Positions 10,749-21,899 of a stretch of 64,000 bases of DNA are shown here, one piece after another; within the stretch, counting starts at the first letter, position 1, and each line of letters begins with the position of its first letter. The notes below the pieces were generated by a model. The model made no database searches. It was not told the DNA's origin and worked only from the letters and a program-made list of their open reading frames with translations. This DNA comes from Fragilariopsis cylindrus CCMP1102 (lineage: Eukaryota; Bacillariophyta; Bacillariophyceae; Bacillariales; Bacillariaceae): NCBI GenBank assembly GCA_900095095.1, contig FMBT01000348.1:124001-188000 (forward strand), written 5' to 3'. Position numbers and translations under genes: made by a program.

Positions 10749-12298
10749 ATGGACAAAATCCCCCGCTCTTCCGAGGAGAAAGCTCTCAGCAAGATGCTTC
10801 AAGTCTCTTGTTCGCTTGATACCGACTCTACCGAATCTACGAGTGCTGCTTCTGGTCTCACAACGCCTCGTAGCAGCAGTAACAACAACAGCTGTGATGA
10901 TCGAGATCCAAAATGGGATAAGTTCTACAAGCATGTGAATACGACCCCTCCAAAAGCCACACGGGGCGCGTCCTACGATGCGATGATTGCTACAGCAAAC
11001 AAGCTGCTCAAACTGTCTGAATCGGACGACTTCAAGGACAAAGAATTCGGCTCACTTACAGAGAACCAGCAAGTACTTTTGGTTTTCATGATTGTAAAGG
11101 AGATGCACGATGCATTTGATTACCTTCGTGAGGCGGCGCGAGCGCTTATTTCAGCTTTACACACAGGTTCACCTAACTACAAACGAATGACGAGCTTCGT
11201 TCGTCTTGGTGGCGGTCGTGTCTGCCCCATTGCTACCATGATGGAACAGAGCTATCCCACCTACATCAAAAGGAATCCAGAGTGGAAGTGGGAGCGTGTC
11301 ATTACGATCTTTAAAGCCAAACCCAAAATGAAGCCTTTCATTCACATCCAAACGTACAGTTCCTACGTATGCGCGTTTGTTGCATGTGCGGCCTTGCTTC
11401 ATTACTGTTCCTACAACGGGGAGAATGACACAGAAGTCTTCAAATTGAATGTGTCGCGATACGTCCGTGATGAGGTCTGTGGAAAAATGATCGCGAATTT
11501 TACCCTGACGGATATGAAGGGTGCCTATCTCCACAAAGTGCTTGCTGCCCTACTCAAGAGCTTTGGTAACATGGGTGATAACCCCCAAGAAATTGAGCAA
11601 ATCAGCACGTTTCAAAACAATGAATACCTTACCTATCTGAATTTGGAAGAAATTCTAAAGTATGGTCGCCCTGTTGTTTTTCCATTGAAGTTCTCCCAGG
11701 TTTTGAAAACTATGACCGACAAAAATTCACGGGAGAAGTATCAGACTACTACCGGGACGAAAAGAACAAACGCGGCGAGGGACCAGAAGACCGAGTTTAC
11801 CATGCTGTCCTGTGCATTGGTATCAAGCCGCGCAATGGCAATCAACCTCCAATGCTGCTCGTTCAAGATTCTACTTCAAGCCGACCCTTCTTTTCCATTG
11901 GGATGGATCTCCTAATGTCTATGGAACTGCGATGTCTACAGTTTTGTACCGCTCGGGTAGAGTGGAAATTAAATCAGAACAAGGACTACACCATGACTCC
12001 AGAAACAAGATCGCTGATGTGTGGTTCCCCCATGTCAGTTACTGACAGTGGCGTTCCTCGTATTGTCATTCCTGAGGAACCTGCACACGAGAGACCGGAT
12101 ATGAGCCCCTATTATGACATGGTCAAGGTGGACAAGATGGACCATGTCTTTGCTATGAAATCTAGGGCCCTTTTGGGGGTGATGCCGCCAATTCGTGTAA
12201 ATATCCCAAGAGCGGCTAGTGGTACAGCAAGTGCAGTGATTTGTTATATGGGTTTTGTTTTGAAGAGGTGTGATCAACTCAAACTATTGATCACTTAG
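10749..12298 (+). CDS. Divergent papain-like cysteine peptidase-fold protein, one frameshift
   Basis: Start ATG at 10749 (MDKIPRSSEEKALSKMLQ). The frame is open to about 11680, then the sensible reading moves to another frame (EVLPGFENYDRQKF, PEDRVYHAVLCIGI) and runs to the stop at 12298. The switch falls in a run of five T at 11677-11681 and could be a missing base in the assembly or a real lesion. The order of motifs resembles a C1/papain fold: QTYSSYVCAFVACAALLHY for the catalytic Cys helix, GRPVVF plus EVLPGFENYD for the usual 'P-V-x-F...G-F' strand, YHAVLCIGIK for the His strand, and LLVQDS in place of the family's VKNSW. The first 60 residues are Ser/Thr-rich and disordered. Peptidase activity is inferred; the Asn to Asp change and weak similarity leave it open. 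About 515 residues in total, neighbour to TFIIF beta in divergent orientation. Confidence 0.55.
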
Positions 12299-12763
12299 GT
12301 CGGGCGAAAGCCCATATAGCTACAATAACAATAATAATATGTATATTAAATAAATGTACAATTTCAAAAAATGAATGATTTTAGTTCGGATCGATCAATT
12401 GTTGCTCATTTATGCACTACTGAATTCATTCGTAAAATTTAGAATCAAACCTACGGTGTAAACATTCCTAACTGTCTAAATTAATAAATATCGGAGAAAG
12501 ATTGGACTACTACAACGAGTTTAAGGAATTCCTGCAAGAGCATTCATTATGATCACTGAATTCACGCAACATTCCTTGGATGGGGTGACCTTGCGAGGAT
12601 CAAGATCTAGCTCGCCAGGAGATTGGTCGACTTGAATCACTTATTGTCCTCCATCCCAAAGTCATGAGTGCTTGGACGCATACAGCTGCAATATGTTCCC
12701 GGTAGACTGTTTTGTTTTCTTCGACCGGCAACAGTTCTTCGACCGAATTCGCTCTGGATATTT
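12299..12763. other. Intergenic stretch without a recognised gene
   Basis: AT-rich 3' flank shared by the papain-like gene and the pseudogene that reads leftward. No features seen. Confidence 0.5.
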
Positions 12764-13549
12764 TCAGATCCCGATTGAATTCCTTTCTTTAAAAGTAAAG
12801 TTTTTGATATTATCGAGCCTTCCCACGGGACGAATATAGGTGTACGGTACTTCTGATTCCTCCAATAACTGAAGGTATTTGTCTCCTACAAAGCCGTTGT
12901 CGAACTCTGCGTCGGTTTCGATGACTACCAAATGGCGCAACTTGTTCGAGTTTTTTGCACGCTGCCAGTGTGTTGTTGAATACATTGGCCGAATATTCGG
13001 GATCGTCCATTAAAGCGGATGTGGCCGACCTGGGTTGATCCATGTAAAATTCTTTGGTTTTGTCATTCGGACCCTTTCCGGTATGTTCCACTCCGTGACC
13101 GACACGGTCTTGAAACAGTATCGAGTGGCCACAATCGCAGCATCGAAGCCACCGATTTTCGATTCAATACTTTCGGCCGACATCGATATCCGTTTGGTCG
13201 GATAAAAGTCTCGTCTGCCTGGCAAGGACAAAATTGCCGCTCAAAAACGCCATTGAGACCCGCAGAACCAGAAGCCGTGGCCACAATGGCTTCGGTGCCT
13301 CCGATTCCAGCGATACCCGTGCCGTACAATGAACCAGCACGCTGTAGAAAACCGAAAAACACATGCACCCATATACCCCCCTGCGCCGAACACGGCAATT
13401 TTTTTCTTCTCGAAGGGCTTGGCCGCCGATCCTTTGTTGATGGACGAAGTGGACATCGTCAGAGAGAATCCCAGGCATCCGTTATTGTTCGTGCTCACTG
13501 CTAAAAGCAGGAACAGTGCGGTGAAACAAGTTGTGAAAATCGAAATCAT
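12764..13549 (-). pseudogene. Decayed NAD(P)-binding Rossmann-fold (atypical SDR/NmrA-like) gene
   Basis: From ATG 13549 the frame begins with a hydrophobic signal (MISIFTTCFTALFLLLAVS), a GFSLTMS plastid-type cleavage region, and the dinucleotide-binding strand KKIAVFGAGGYMG (the GxGGxxG pattern). The coding signal then changes frame about five times: near 13345 (to GFLQRAGSLYGTGIAGIGG), near 13225 (LARQTRLLSDQTD), near 13185 (AESIESKIGGFDAAIVATRY), near 13075 (GPNDKTKEFYMDQPRSA) and near 12965 (KLRHLVVIETDAEFDNGF, ending YTYIRPVGRLDNIKNF). This many breaks in 790 bases points to a pseudogene rather than sequencing error. Intact relatives in algae are plastid-targeted reductase or isomerase-like proteins of unknown substrate. 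No TACTGTA motif is seen in its upstream 300 bases, unlike most intact neighbours. Confidence 0.75.
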
Positions 13550-13930
13550 TCTCGCTGGAAGACGTGATAGTGCGAATGGAAACTAGATCGACTCCAGTAA
13601 TCCAGATTGGGCTTGACTTTTAATTCTCGTGAAGACGTTCAAGCCGATGTGTATGATGTGATCATCATCTGTCGCGTTTCGGTGGATCCACGTATCCTGT
13701 GCCCTGCGAGTTGGAAAGCATTCTTGATTCATTTTTTGTCTTCCGACGAATTCAATTTTATTATTTTATTGTGAGAAAGCGAGGACAGGACGTCTCTTTT
13801 CATACCTTGTAATCTTCCCCCTAATTACTTTTCTCACTAATTGAGTTCCCCGTTTTTTAATAACTAGAAATTTTATTTATCTGTTGCACCGCGCTAACAT
13901 ACTAATAATAGCTAAGAAGTAGTAGTATTT
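13550..13930. other. Intergenic stretch without a recognised gene
   Basis: Flank of the pseudogene; no open frames or repeats noted. Confidence 0.4.
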
Positions 13931-14064
13931 TACTTCTACTAATGGAGAGTGGTTCCAGTCCTAGGTGGGCAAAGAAGTTTTGGTTTTAGACAATATACAA
14001 TTAAAACTCCATTGTGCACTTTTTTAACATGAAGCACCGCGTGAATCCAAATTGTTTCGTTGTG

Positions 14065-14240
14065 ATGAATTTCGTTAGGAATTTTGTGCAGGCCTTCTTG
14101 TGTTGATGCCTTAGCCAAATTCTTCTCATGTTCTCTGCAAGCACAGTTTATGTTATTTATTGTGCTTTCAGAGAACATGAAAGGAATTCAGCTGAGGCAT
14201 CAACACAAGAAGGCCTACAAAAATTCGTCACAAAATTCGT
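14065..14240. repeat. Large hairpin with 80-base imperfect arms
   Basis: Left arm 14065-14145 and right arm 14161-14240 are imperfect reverse complements (for example GCCTTCTTGTGTTGATGCC against GGCATCAACACAAGAAGGC) around a 15-base loop. Both arms can encode the same short peptide piece (ASTQEGL) pointing away from the loop. It lies at the 5' side of the LINE-type remnant downstream, so a 5' inversion of the kind made by twin-primed LINE insertion is one explanation; a foldback element is another. Confidence 0.8.
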
Positions 14241-14269
14241 CGAGTTGAAAAATTTGTGCGCAGGTTACC

Positions 14270-15470
14270 ATGTATAAGCTGGCACATACATTGGCATTCA
14301 TCAAATTAAAGGAATCCAATGGATGCACAAGTACTGCATCAAGAAACTACCCACAGGAGAGCGAGTCCACAAAGAGACCACTTTCATGACCAACGGTGCG
14401 CATCATGCTGGGAAACAATAGATGATGATGATCATCTCTTTACTTACAACAAAAGAAGGAGACACAGGACCAAAATTACAAACAAATAAACAGAATGAGA
14501 GATAATGTAGATGAAAACCTATGTGACATACTACTGGAGGGAATAATGACATACTTTAAAGGAGAATCAATCCAGGAAGCTATGATACAAATCAAATGAC
14601 AGGAAGGATATGAACGATACGACCTACTCATAGAAGAGCAAGAAGAAATAGGATGGGGCAATCTACTAAGAGGGAAATTCACGAAACAATGGAAAATACA
14701 ACAGACAACATACACAAACAGAAGAAAACTACAGCAACCAAGGTTGCATGCAAAGAAGCAAAGAAAGAAGAAAAGACAAGAAGAACAATACAAGAAAAAT
14801 GACCAGGGTAAGAAGACAACAAGAACTACAGGACGCTTCCAAGCAGTCTTCCAAATCAATAGTACCCATCATAGCAGAATTATGGAAAGAAAGATGCGTT
14901 GACAGAACTACACCAGTAATACGCCGGGGGAAGAATAGCAGCAGAATATGATTCCTTATCAGAGCAAATCTCACACTTATATACACTGAAAGAAATGGTA
15001 TTACCTGAAGATGAACTGAAGATATTCAATGAACCAATCAATGTGAGGCTAGTAGAGACAAACCAACAAATGAAAAAGTGGATAAACAGATGGAAAACGG
15101 TGATAGACCACAGCATGATAAGTAGGAGTGAAGGAACTAGCAAAAGACAGCAGCAAGCCCATATGGAAACATTTCACAGCTAACAAACCAGCAAAGACTA
15201 CAGTATCACGGAAAACATCCACGAGAACAACAACAAAGAAAATGTCAAATAATCCATTGACAAACATGTTCACTAGACTACGAAAGAAACGATCATCCAG
15301 CAGAGTATCACCAGTCCTGAAAGCAAAATACAAAATGAATAGCCTTATGTCCACACTGTATGAAAAATTGGAAAAAAAGAGATCGACTAGCAGAGCACCA
15401 ACAGTATTAGACGTTGAGACACAAGCTATTGCAGATAGATTTGGAGATGAACCAAAGTAAACAAACAAAT
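14270..15470 (+). mobile_element. Decayed LINE-type element, 3' part of the polymerase ORF
   Basis: On the plus strand, pieces in several frames resemble the C-terminal region of non-LTR reverse-transcriptase proteins common in algae: LPTGERVHK at about 14350, CASCWETIDDDDHLF (a zinc-knuckle-like CxxC...H piece) at about 14400, IGWGNLLRGKFTKQW at about 14650, IIAELWKERC at about 14870, and EQISHLYTLKEMVLPEDE plus MKKWINRWKTVI up to 15110. A basic Ser/Arg/Lys-rich open tail ends at 15460. The reading changes frame and meets stops repeatedly, so it is dead. The family assignment is from memory of the motif order and was not searched. Confidence 0.55.
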
Positions 15471-15481
15471 AATATAGATAA

Positions 15482-15565
15482 AGAATAGGCGGGTCGATCG
15501 TTGACTCACTGTCTTTCTAAGGCTTTCAGGAGCAAAGCGGCAGCTTTTAAATAACAAGTTATATA
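15482..15565 (+). repeat. Dispersed repeat, copy 1, at the 3' end of the LINE-type remnant
   Basis: About 84 bases that recur at 58553-58644 on the opposite strand. They share GTTGACT, GTCTTTCTAA, AGGAGCAAAG and GGCAGCTTTTAAATAACAAG in order. Its place right after the remnant's last stop suggests it is the element's 3' untranslated tail. Confidence 0.75.
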
Positions 15566-15570
15566 TAGCT

Positions 15571-18500
15571 CTCCATGGGGGCTAATATTTGAGAAAATCA
15601 CCAATCGTATTGGAAAGAAAAGGAATGATTATCGTGCACCAATACAGGAAAAGAGAATCATGCCTCTCCAACACATTGGCACGCTGATACTGGATGGAGA
15701 CACCCTGTGTCCAATCCTTTATTACACATGGAATTAAACTACCGCCCACAACTCGGACCGTTTGAGTAGAAGCTATTGAATATTGAATGCATTTCTAGGT
15801 ATATAAACTTGCTTCTCTACTAACTACAAGAGACACCCATTGAATCAATAAAGATGAATAATGAAACAACGCACACCCATCGCTACCTCTCCACCAAATT
15901 GACAGTCCAAATACTTGAACTTGCTGGTTATACAGAACATTATCAATCACAGAATCAAACTAACACCCAGGGTGTTCATCTCCTATTTAGTGGTATTTGC
16001 GCGTGTTAATTAAGTCCACAACCAGCAGAGCACTACCATAGATGACAGCTAATCCTATTCCCTGGTGCACCAAGTCTAGCCCAAAAGAAAGGACAACAAG
16101 AATCCACCTCACAATAGAATACATCAATCTCAACGAAATCCATTCAGTGGGAATATTGTTCTACAAACAAGACGTTGTTTTTATTCCATCCTGTTTTAGT
16201 ACCAAACAAACTGAAACACAAACTGCCTACTGTTCTTTCAAGGCACACTTTGCTCTACTGGGGTGAGCTCAAAGTCCAACCTCACTTTACAGAGATGAGT
16301 TTAAAGACGAAATAGTCAGCTATAAATATCTACGTACAAATAGTAGATCAATGGGTGGAATTAAATTAGATTACAGTCCATCAACCATCCTATTCTAATA
16401 GTGTGGTAAAAAACTAGATAAGAATCTGATATTTATGGTAAGATCAGTTGCTGCTACTAAATGCTTCAAGTGTTCCTTTTGGCACACATTTAACCACAAA
16501 GTGGGGGCTGTGGGAGGAGCAAATTTGGAGAGAAAGCAGTGGATATTTTTAGTTGTGCTGCTCCATTGTGCGTGAACAAGCTCATGTTGCATATGGTACA
16601 GTAGTAGCATGGCCAGTAGAAGCACATTTGTCACATTGGAAAAGCCTGTTCAACCATTAAGTTACTTGACATAAGTGGAGGTAATTACTGTGAATTTAGA
16701 AAACATGCTTATCAGCATTTGTCGAGAAATAGTTGGAATAAGCAGATTTCTGTAGGAATAAGTGAAATCTATGGGCTTTTCTGCAAACTTGTCATTTTTC
16801 CTGTCAACAATTTCGAAATTTTAAGAAGGACAAAAAATAGTTCACTACTGCTACAAAGAAACTATAACGAACAACATGGTCATAATGTAGGACGAAAAAT
16901 CAGCAAGTCCACTAGTGCACTTCAAATAGAGGTACAATTTGATGTCATGTGGGTGGAGAGGCCTTTAATCAATTTTCACTGTCATAATAATTGCATTATT
17001 TTTAGTCCTCCATCTAGTACGAATCCTGATAATCAGAAGTGTTGCGCATTCTCCTCCTAATTCCGTCATCATAAACCATCCATCATCTTCTATAATTCGA
17101 GTCAGATTGAATGTCGATGATTTCTTGCGCAATTTTCAGTGTGACAGGTACTGTACTGAAAAGTGTAACAAATATGCTTAAATCTAGGAGGCCTTCGTGC
17201 TGAGTAGATCCAATATTTCCGTTGATTGGCAACTACTTCTGGTCAATGCTCTCTTTTAAATTACAGACAGGGAATAATCTTTCAAGAATAAACAGGCGTG
17301 TATAATTTTAAATCTGCGATCAATAAACGTCAAATTGAATGGTTTCTTTACATAACATTTTGATTTCCATCCAACGTTCTTTCAATATCCTTTTTCTCAG
17401 TAGTAATTAAGGTGCAGAGTGATCGGTTTTTGTACCAAGCTACTGTATGCGGCTTAAAGTCGTTGAATTAACTTGGTCCTTATCCTCCATAGAGCTATGT
17501 GTCATTATCGTCCGCTATAACTTCCTTGAAACAGCTCATGAATTCCGGCTCGGGCTAAAACTCACCTGAGGAAGACACATTTTCTTTGGCGTTGACTACG
17601 GCATTCAATTTATCTTCGTAGTCTTTCTGTTATCTAATGTGAGCTCTTCTACAACTACTAACCATTGCGTCCCTTGAAGGGGAAAGAATCTTAGCAGGAT
17701 CCTTTATGATCTTTAACGAGCAACTGTGCAGTCACGTCTTCTCCTGCTTCTATGAACATGCAAAATCTAACCAGTCGTTCGATCATGACGTTAGATTCTG
17801 ATTGAACATCGGTACGACAATTTCTACAGTGTTGCTTGAGCATTCAGCATCTGAGTCCTGTTGCATTCTATAAAATTGATTTTAGACTTCGTGAAACAAC
17901 GTAGCCTTCTCATCATTCAAGGTGCAAAGCTTGCATTCTGAACGATAGCAATAATTACTTAGTTTTTCCCGCAGAAACAAAGAAAAATGCATTTTTCATA
18001 GTCCTAGCCGGTCTTTCCCGCAAGTATAACTTTTTTTCGATCCTCTTTCCTAAGTCGGGACACCGTTGTCACACTTTCTAGTAGATCTTTACCCGAATTA
18101 GCCGCCAACTACGTTCTTACTTCAAGCTCTCATTTCTTGTTCAAGTCTATGAAGAGGTGAAGCTCAACCAACGGTACGTCAAAATTGTACTCATATCAGA
18201 CTTCATCGGCGCCTGGACCTAAATTAGTTGTTGATCAAGGGGGAGATTTGACTTTGTCCATCATTAACAGGCAAACTTTGTGCAAGAACACTACTCTGAC
18301 CGTTTATTCCTCTTAAAGCACAATCACTGTAAAATCATGGGGAGCAAATGGTACCAAAGGCTTCAGACAACCTTTAATGCGATCCAAAGTTAATACGTTT
18401 TGATCTAAAATGTATAAGTAGGATCCGATTACTTTCCTTTATTGATGCTCACGAACAAGCAACCATTATTAAAGACGAGTTCTTCCTTTGAATATGCTAT

Positions 18501-20050
18501 GAAGCACAAAAGAAACAATTCGTGTGCTCCTACAAAACGATCCTCCGTCCGAGATCAGATCTGCGCCTATCACGTAGAACCATGGAAGGCTGTTTACGTT
18601 TTATAGCGCTTTGAGCTGGCCTCATGGTCACCACACTTTAAAAATATCTTATCAATGAATTAGATGCTAAGCGTTACTTTCATCCGGAGTCTATGTCAAA
18701 AACCGTACGATATTTTCTAAAGTAATAGCAAGCAATTCTTGGGTATCCATGGACGATTTCAGTTAGTTCATATGTGATTAGCTCAATGATGGAAAAAAAG
18801 TCTTTGTGTACAATGAATTTACTCAACTGTCGTCGCTGATTAGTCGAGCGTCTTTGCAGGAATATCGATTAAACAGAGAATGAATCACGTGAGGGAAATG
18901 GTTGTGTTCGTGACTTCATGCACTATCAAAGTCGTTGCCTAAGTTCGCGATCCGGGTAGCAGTTGCTTGCATCTCATTGCAATGATTTTTACTTAGAAGA
19001 AGGTCCATACAGAAAATTAAGACCTGCAGTCCAGTTTTGAGGCCCAATGCTCACTCAACAAAATATCTTTTTCTGTTGACGATAATGTTGATCTGGTAGT
19101 TATTTTGAAAGCTATTGTCAGATTAGGCTTTCGAGCTAATGAAATAGGCTCAGCAACTGTCGACTCAAACACTAATCTGTTATAAAGTGATGATTCGCAG
19201 CAGTTGAGGTCGGTTTGGCCATGTGAATAAGCTTGATTTGCCAGTGAAAGCAAGTTATCGCGTTGCTCAGAGAGCTTGGTTCCTCGACCTTATTTTTACC
19301 TTGATCACCGGATTTGCAACCTCACGCAACTGCATTTTGATCCACAATCCTTAAAAAATGCTTTCAGTGGATACTTAATGTTGTTATGGCTAAATTTACC
19401 ATACATTTTAAATGCACGCTGCATTGGTAATCAAATCGAACGAAAAGGGTCGTGGATGCAAACGTTGTGGAAAAATATCCATAGGACAAAAAATAGCCAT
19501 TATCCCCGTCTAGAAATTTTACCGGCACGTCCAGCGCTTTCTTTAAATACTTTTTCAACCGTAGGTTTTTTTTTACCCATTTTCATTGGTCTCACACAAA
19601 CGGACGTTGTCGAGCATTGCTGGTGCTCATATCACTCAGTCACCGTCTCACGATTTAGACCCACACCTATTGCGCATAAAAACGATTGAGAAGAATGGTA
19701 GAAAGCCAACCTTTTATTGAGAGCCATTCGAGAGGGATTACACGTGATATGTCTCACCAACCTAATCTGTCTCCAACTAGAAAAAAAGACTTTTCCTTGG
19801 CCTCAGAAATTCATCTTAATATTGTAACTGCTGTATGTTGTCCATGGGAACTGTTGGACTGCAGGCTTAATATTTTATTTGTTATGCAACCAGCAGGTTG
19901 TAGAGCAGACATGCCCTTGACAACACAATAGGCTACAAAAGTGGTACTGTAAAGAAAATGGCATGATGCATAGTGAAGTAACCAAGTGTGGCATGCGGAT
20001 AATAATATAGAGCTCAATGCTAAAGGAGTGGACTATGTACACAAGGACTA
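15571..20050. other. Long gene-poor stretch, probably decayed repeats
   Basis: About 4.5 kb with no supported gene. Open pieces (16042-16266, 16719-17060, 19276-19689 and others) are short, mostly lack good ATG starts and show no recognised motif. Base composition between 17.1 and 19.7 kb is less AT-rich than true intergenic DNA here, consistent with old, heavily mutated transposon sequence, but I cannot assign a family. Confidence 0.4.
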
Positions 20051-20053
20051 ATG

Positions 20054-20845
20054 TTACTGAAACTGTTGACCTACTTTTTGCACTTCGGCTTCCTCAGCAG
20101 TAAACTGTGACCTACAAAACAGTACGTTTTGATTGTAGTATAGAGAGATTGGGTAAATAGTATTTGAATTCCGAAAAAACTGATGGAGCACCATCCTGGG
20201 TGGCCTAGTGAAAATGCTTTTTTTTTTGTGAGCAAACTGCATCATTTTCTGCATTGCCTGGAAGGATGGAATACAGAGGCTGTCTTTTGGATGCATTCGT
20301 TTGAATCCATCTATTTCCCGTGTATTGAATCTATAAAGAATTCGCGGTCCTCCTCTGAAAATGCTTTTTGTGGCTTGTTGTTGAAGACTTTGCATACCCA
20401 TCTGAAGTTGTTTTCGTTGAGTACTACTGCTTCTAATTCTGTAGGCTCTTTGTAGGTTTCTTTCCTAACAAGGTGGTTGCTCAAACATCTCTTTATATAT
20501 TGTTCTATCTCCAGGATACACAGTCCCAAGTTCTTATCTGCTGCTACAATAATAAATTTCCTTTCTTTTCTTATTGTTCGCAGTAGTTCAATCTTTGTTT
20601 TATGTAGGTTTCCTACCTGTGGTCTTTTCCCGAATGCCTTCCTAGTTGCTTCTTCGAATTTGTTAAATGCTGTTTCTATTTTCCTTGGTGCTTTGTCCAA
20701 TCTGCAAGTTTTCTTCTCTTATATACAGTTTTGGGTTGTACGTTCTTTTTTAATCATAGTCAGGGAACTCTATAAACTTTACCCGCATCAAACGTCTCAG
20801 TCTGTCGAAATCAATGGGTGCTTTATCTTTCTTTGGCGGCATTGA
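20054..20845 (-). mobile_element. Reverse-transcriptase element fossil, N-terminal part
   Basis: The minus strand encodes IIVAADKNLGLCILEIEQYI followed by a helical region. The 'ADKNLG' block is a recurring landmark just upstream of the fingers domain in reverse transcriptases of diatom non-LTR or Penelope-like elements. Preceding sequence (FDRLRRLMRVKF) and following sequence fit the same protein. The copy is broken and short; no ends were found. Age appears old. Confidence 0.5.
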
Positions 20846-21249
20846 TAAGCCAAATCCCAGGCCAGGTTAATACCCAATATATATCAAATTACTCCTTCGA
20901 TATTGCTTCCCCATTGTAGCAAATGTTGTGTACTTTAAGATTGTTTGGACGTCTTGGTAGGTTGAGTGGGTTTACCTCTGATGTTAGACTAACTGTTTTG
21001 CCATTCTCTGAACTAGTAATCTAGAAAATAGGCTTTTCTATACAATGATATATATTAATTATGAGGTTAGTCTACATTATAGATACCTATACATCTATTG
21101 ATTAATATCATAGAGTAGTATCTTTCACTAGTCAATTAGAGCAATAAGTGATCATTCACTAGTGTTTTAATCCCATAATATGTACGCACGGCATTCTCCT
21201 TAAATCTATTTTAGTTGTTAGTTTGTTGAAATAGTTACATTGTTATTTA
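20846..21249. other. Gene-free AT-rich stretch
   Basis: No coding signal. It may include flank or terminal sequence of the old integrase-bearing fossil that lies to its right. Confidence 0.4.
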
Positions 21250-21442
21250 CTTTTGTTGATATGATTATTCACTAGGATTTTCCATTGCATAGTATGGTGA
21301 TACACGTTTTTGTTTACATTTGGGTTTGTGTTGGACTTAATTCAATTAAGATTGATCCATTATTGTTTTGTATGATCACTTTATAAAAGGACCTGCTCTT
21401 GGTATTGACAGTTTTCTTAATGTACCAGGCTTCTTTAATGAT
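21250..21442 (-). mobile_element. Old retroelement fossil, integrase C-terminal side (left part)
   Basis: The minus strand here resembles the tail of a retroelement integrase region (pieces such as GTLRKLSIPRAGPF). It is continuous in layout with the integrase-core fossil at 29409-30110; the young Copia inserted between the two. Broken and old. Confidence 0.5.
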
Positions 21443-21447
21443 GTAAT

Positions 21448-21814
21448 TGTTGCGGATTCAATTTATTTGGAGTCCCGTGAGGTTTTTGTGGTAGTCGCGG
21501 ATCATATGCATTATGACATCTGCGCACGTCGCTTCCTCACAATAATAAAACATGTGAAGTTATCTAGTTGTGTGGCTGACAATTGACAAGAGGCGATGTG
21601 TTGTGTTTACACTGTGCAAATGAATATCATTGCACCTGTACACACTGCACCTCCACTGTCATGTCACTACTCATTATTTATTAATTATCTATGCAATAGG
21701 GAAATATATAAATAACTAAGTTAACTAGCAAACATACAGTCTCTTCAAGCATTACATAGCCATAGCAATCACAAGTACCTCAGATTGCAGAGGGTGTCTA
21801 TTGTATTTTCAACA
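21448..21814 (+). repeat. 5' LTR of the Copia element
   Basis: It spans 367 bases, TGTTG...CAACA. A TATATAA box at about 21706 lies some 100 bases before the end and is a plausible promoter. Nearly identical to the 3' LTR. Confidence 0.93.
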
Positions 21815-21899
21815 TAATTAATAAATAATCAAAGCCATTGATCCGATCGAATCGAATCAATAACAATCATCGATACAGTCAAATATACCAGATATCAAC

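Noticed and set aside
18215-18265. Plus-strand piece GPKLVVDQGGDLTLSI, similar to a block of S-adenosylhomocysteine hydrolase
   Set aside because: No other conserved block of that enzyme was found in the surrounding 2 kb, so 16 residues are too little to call even a pseudogene.
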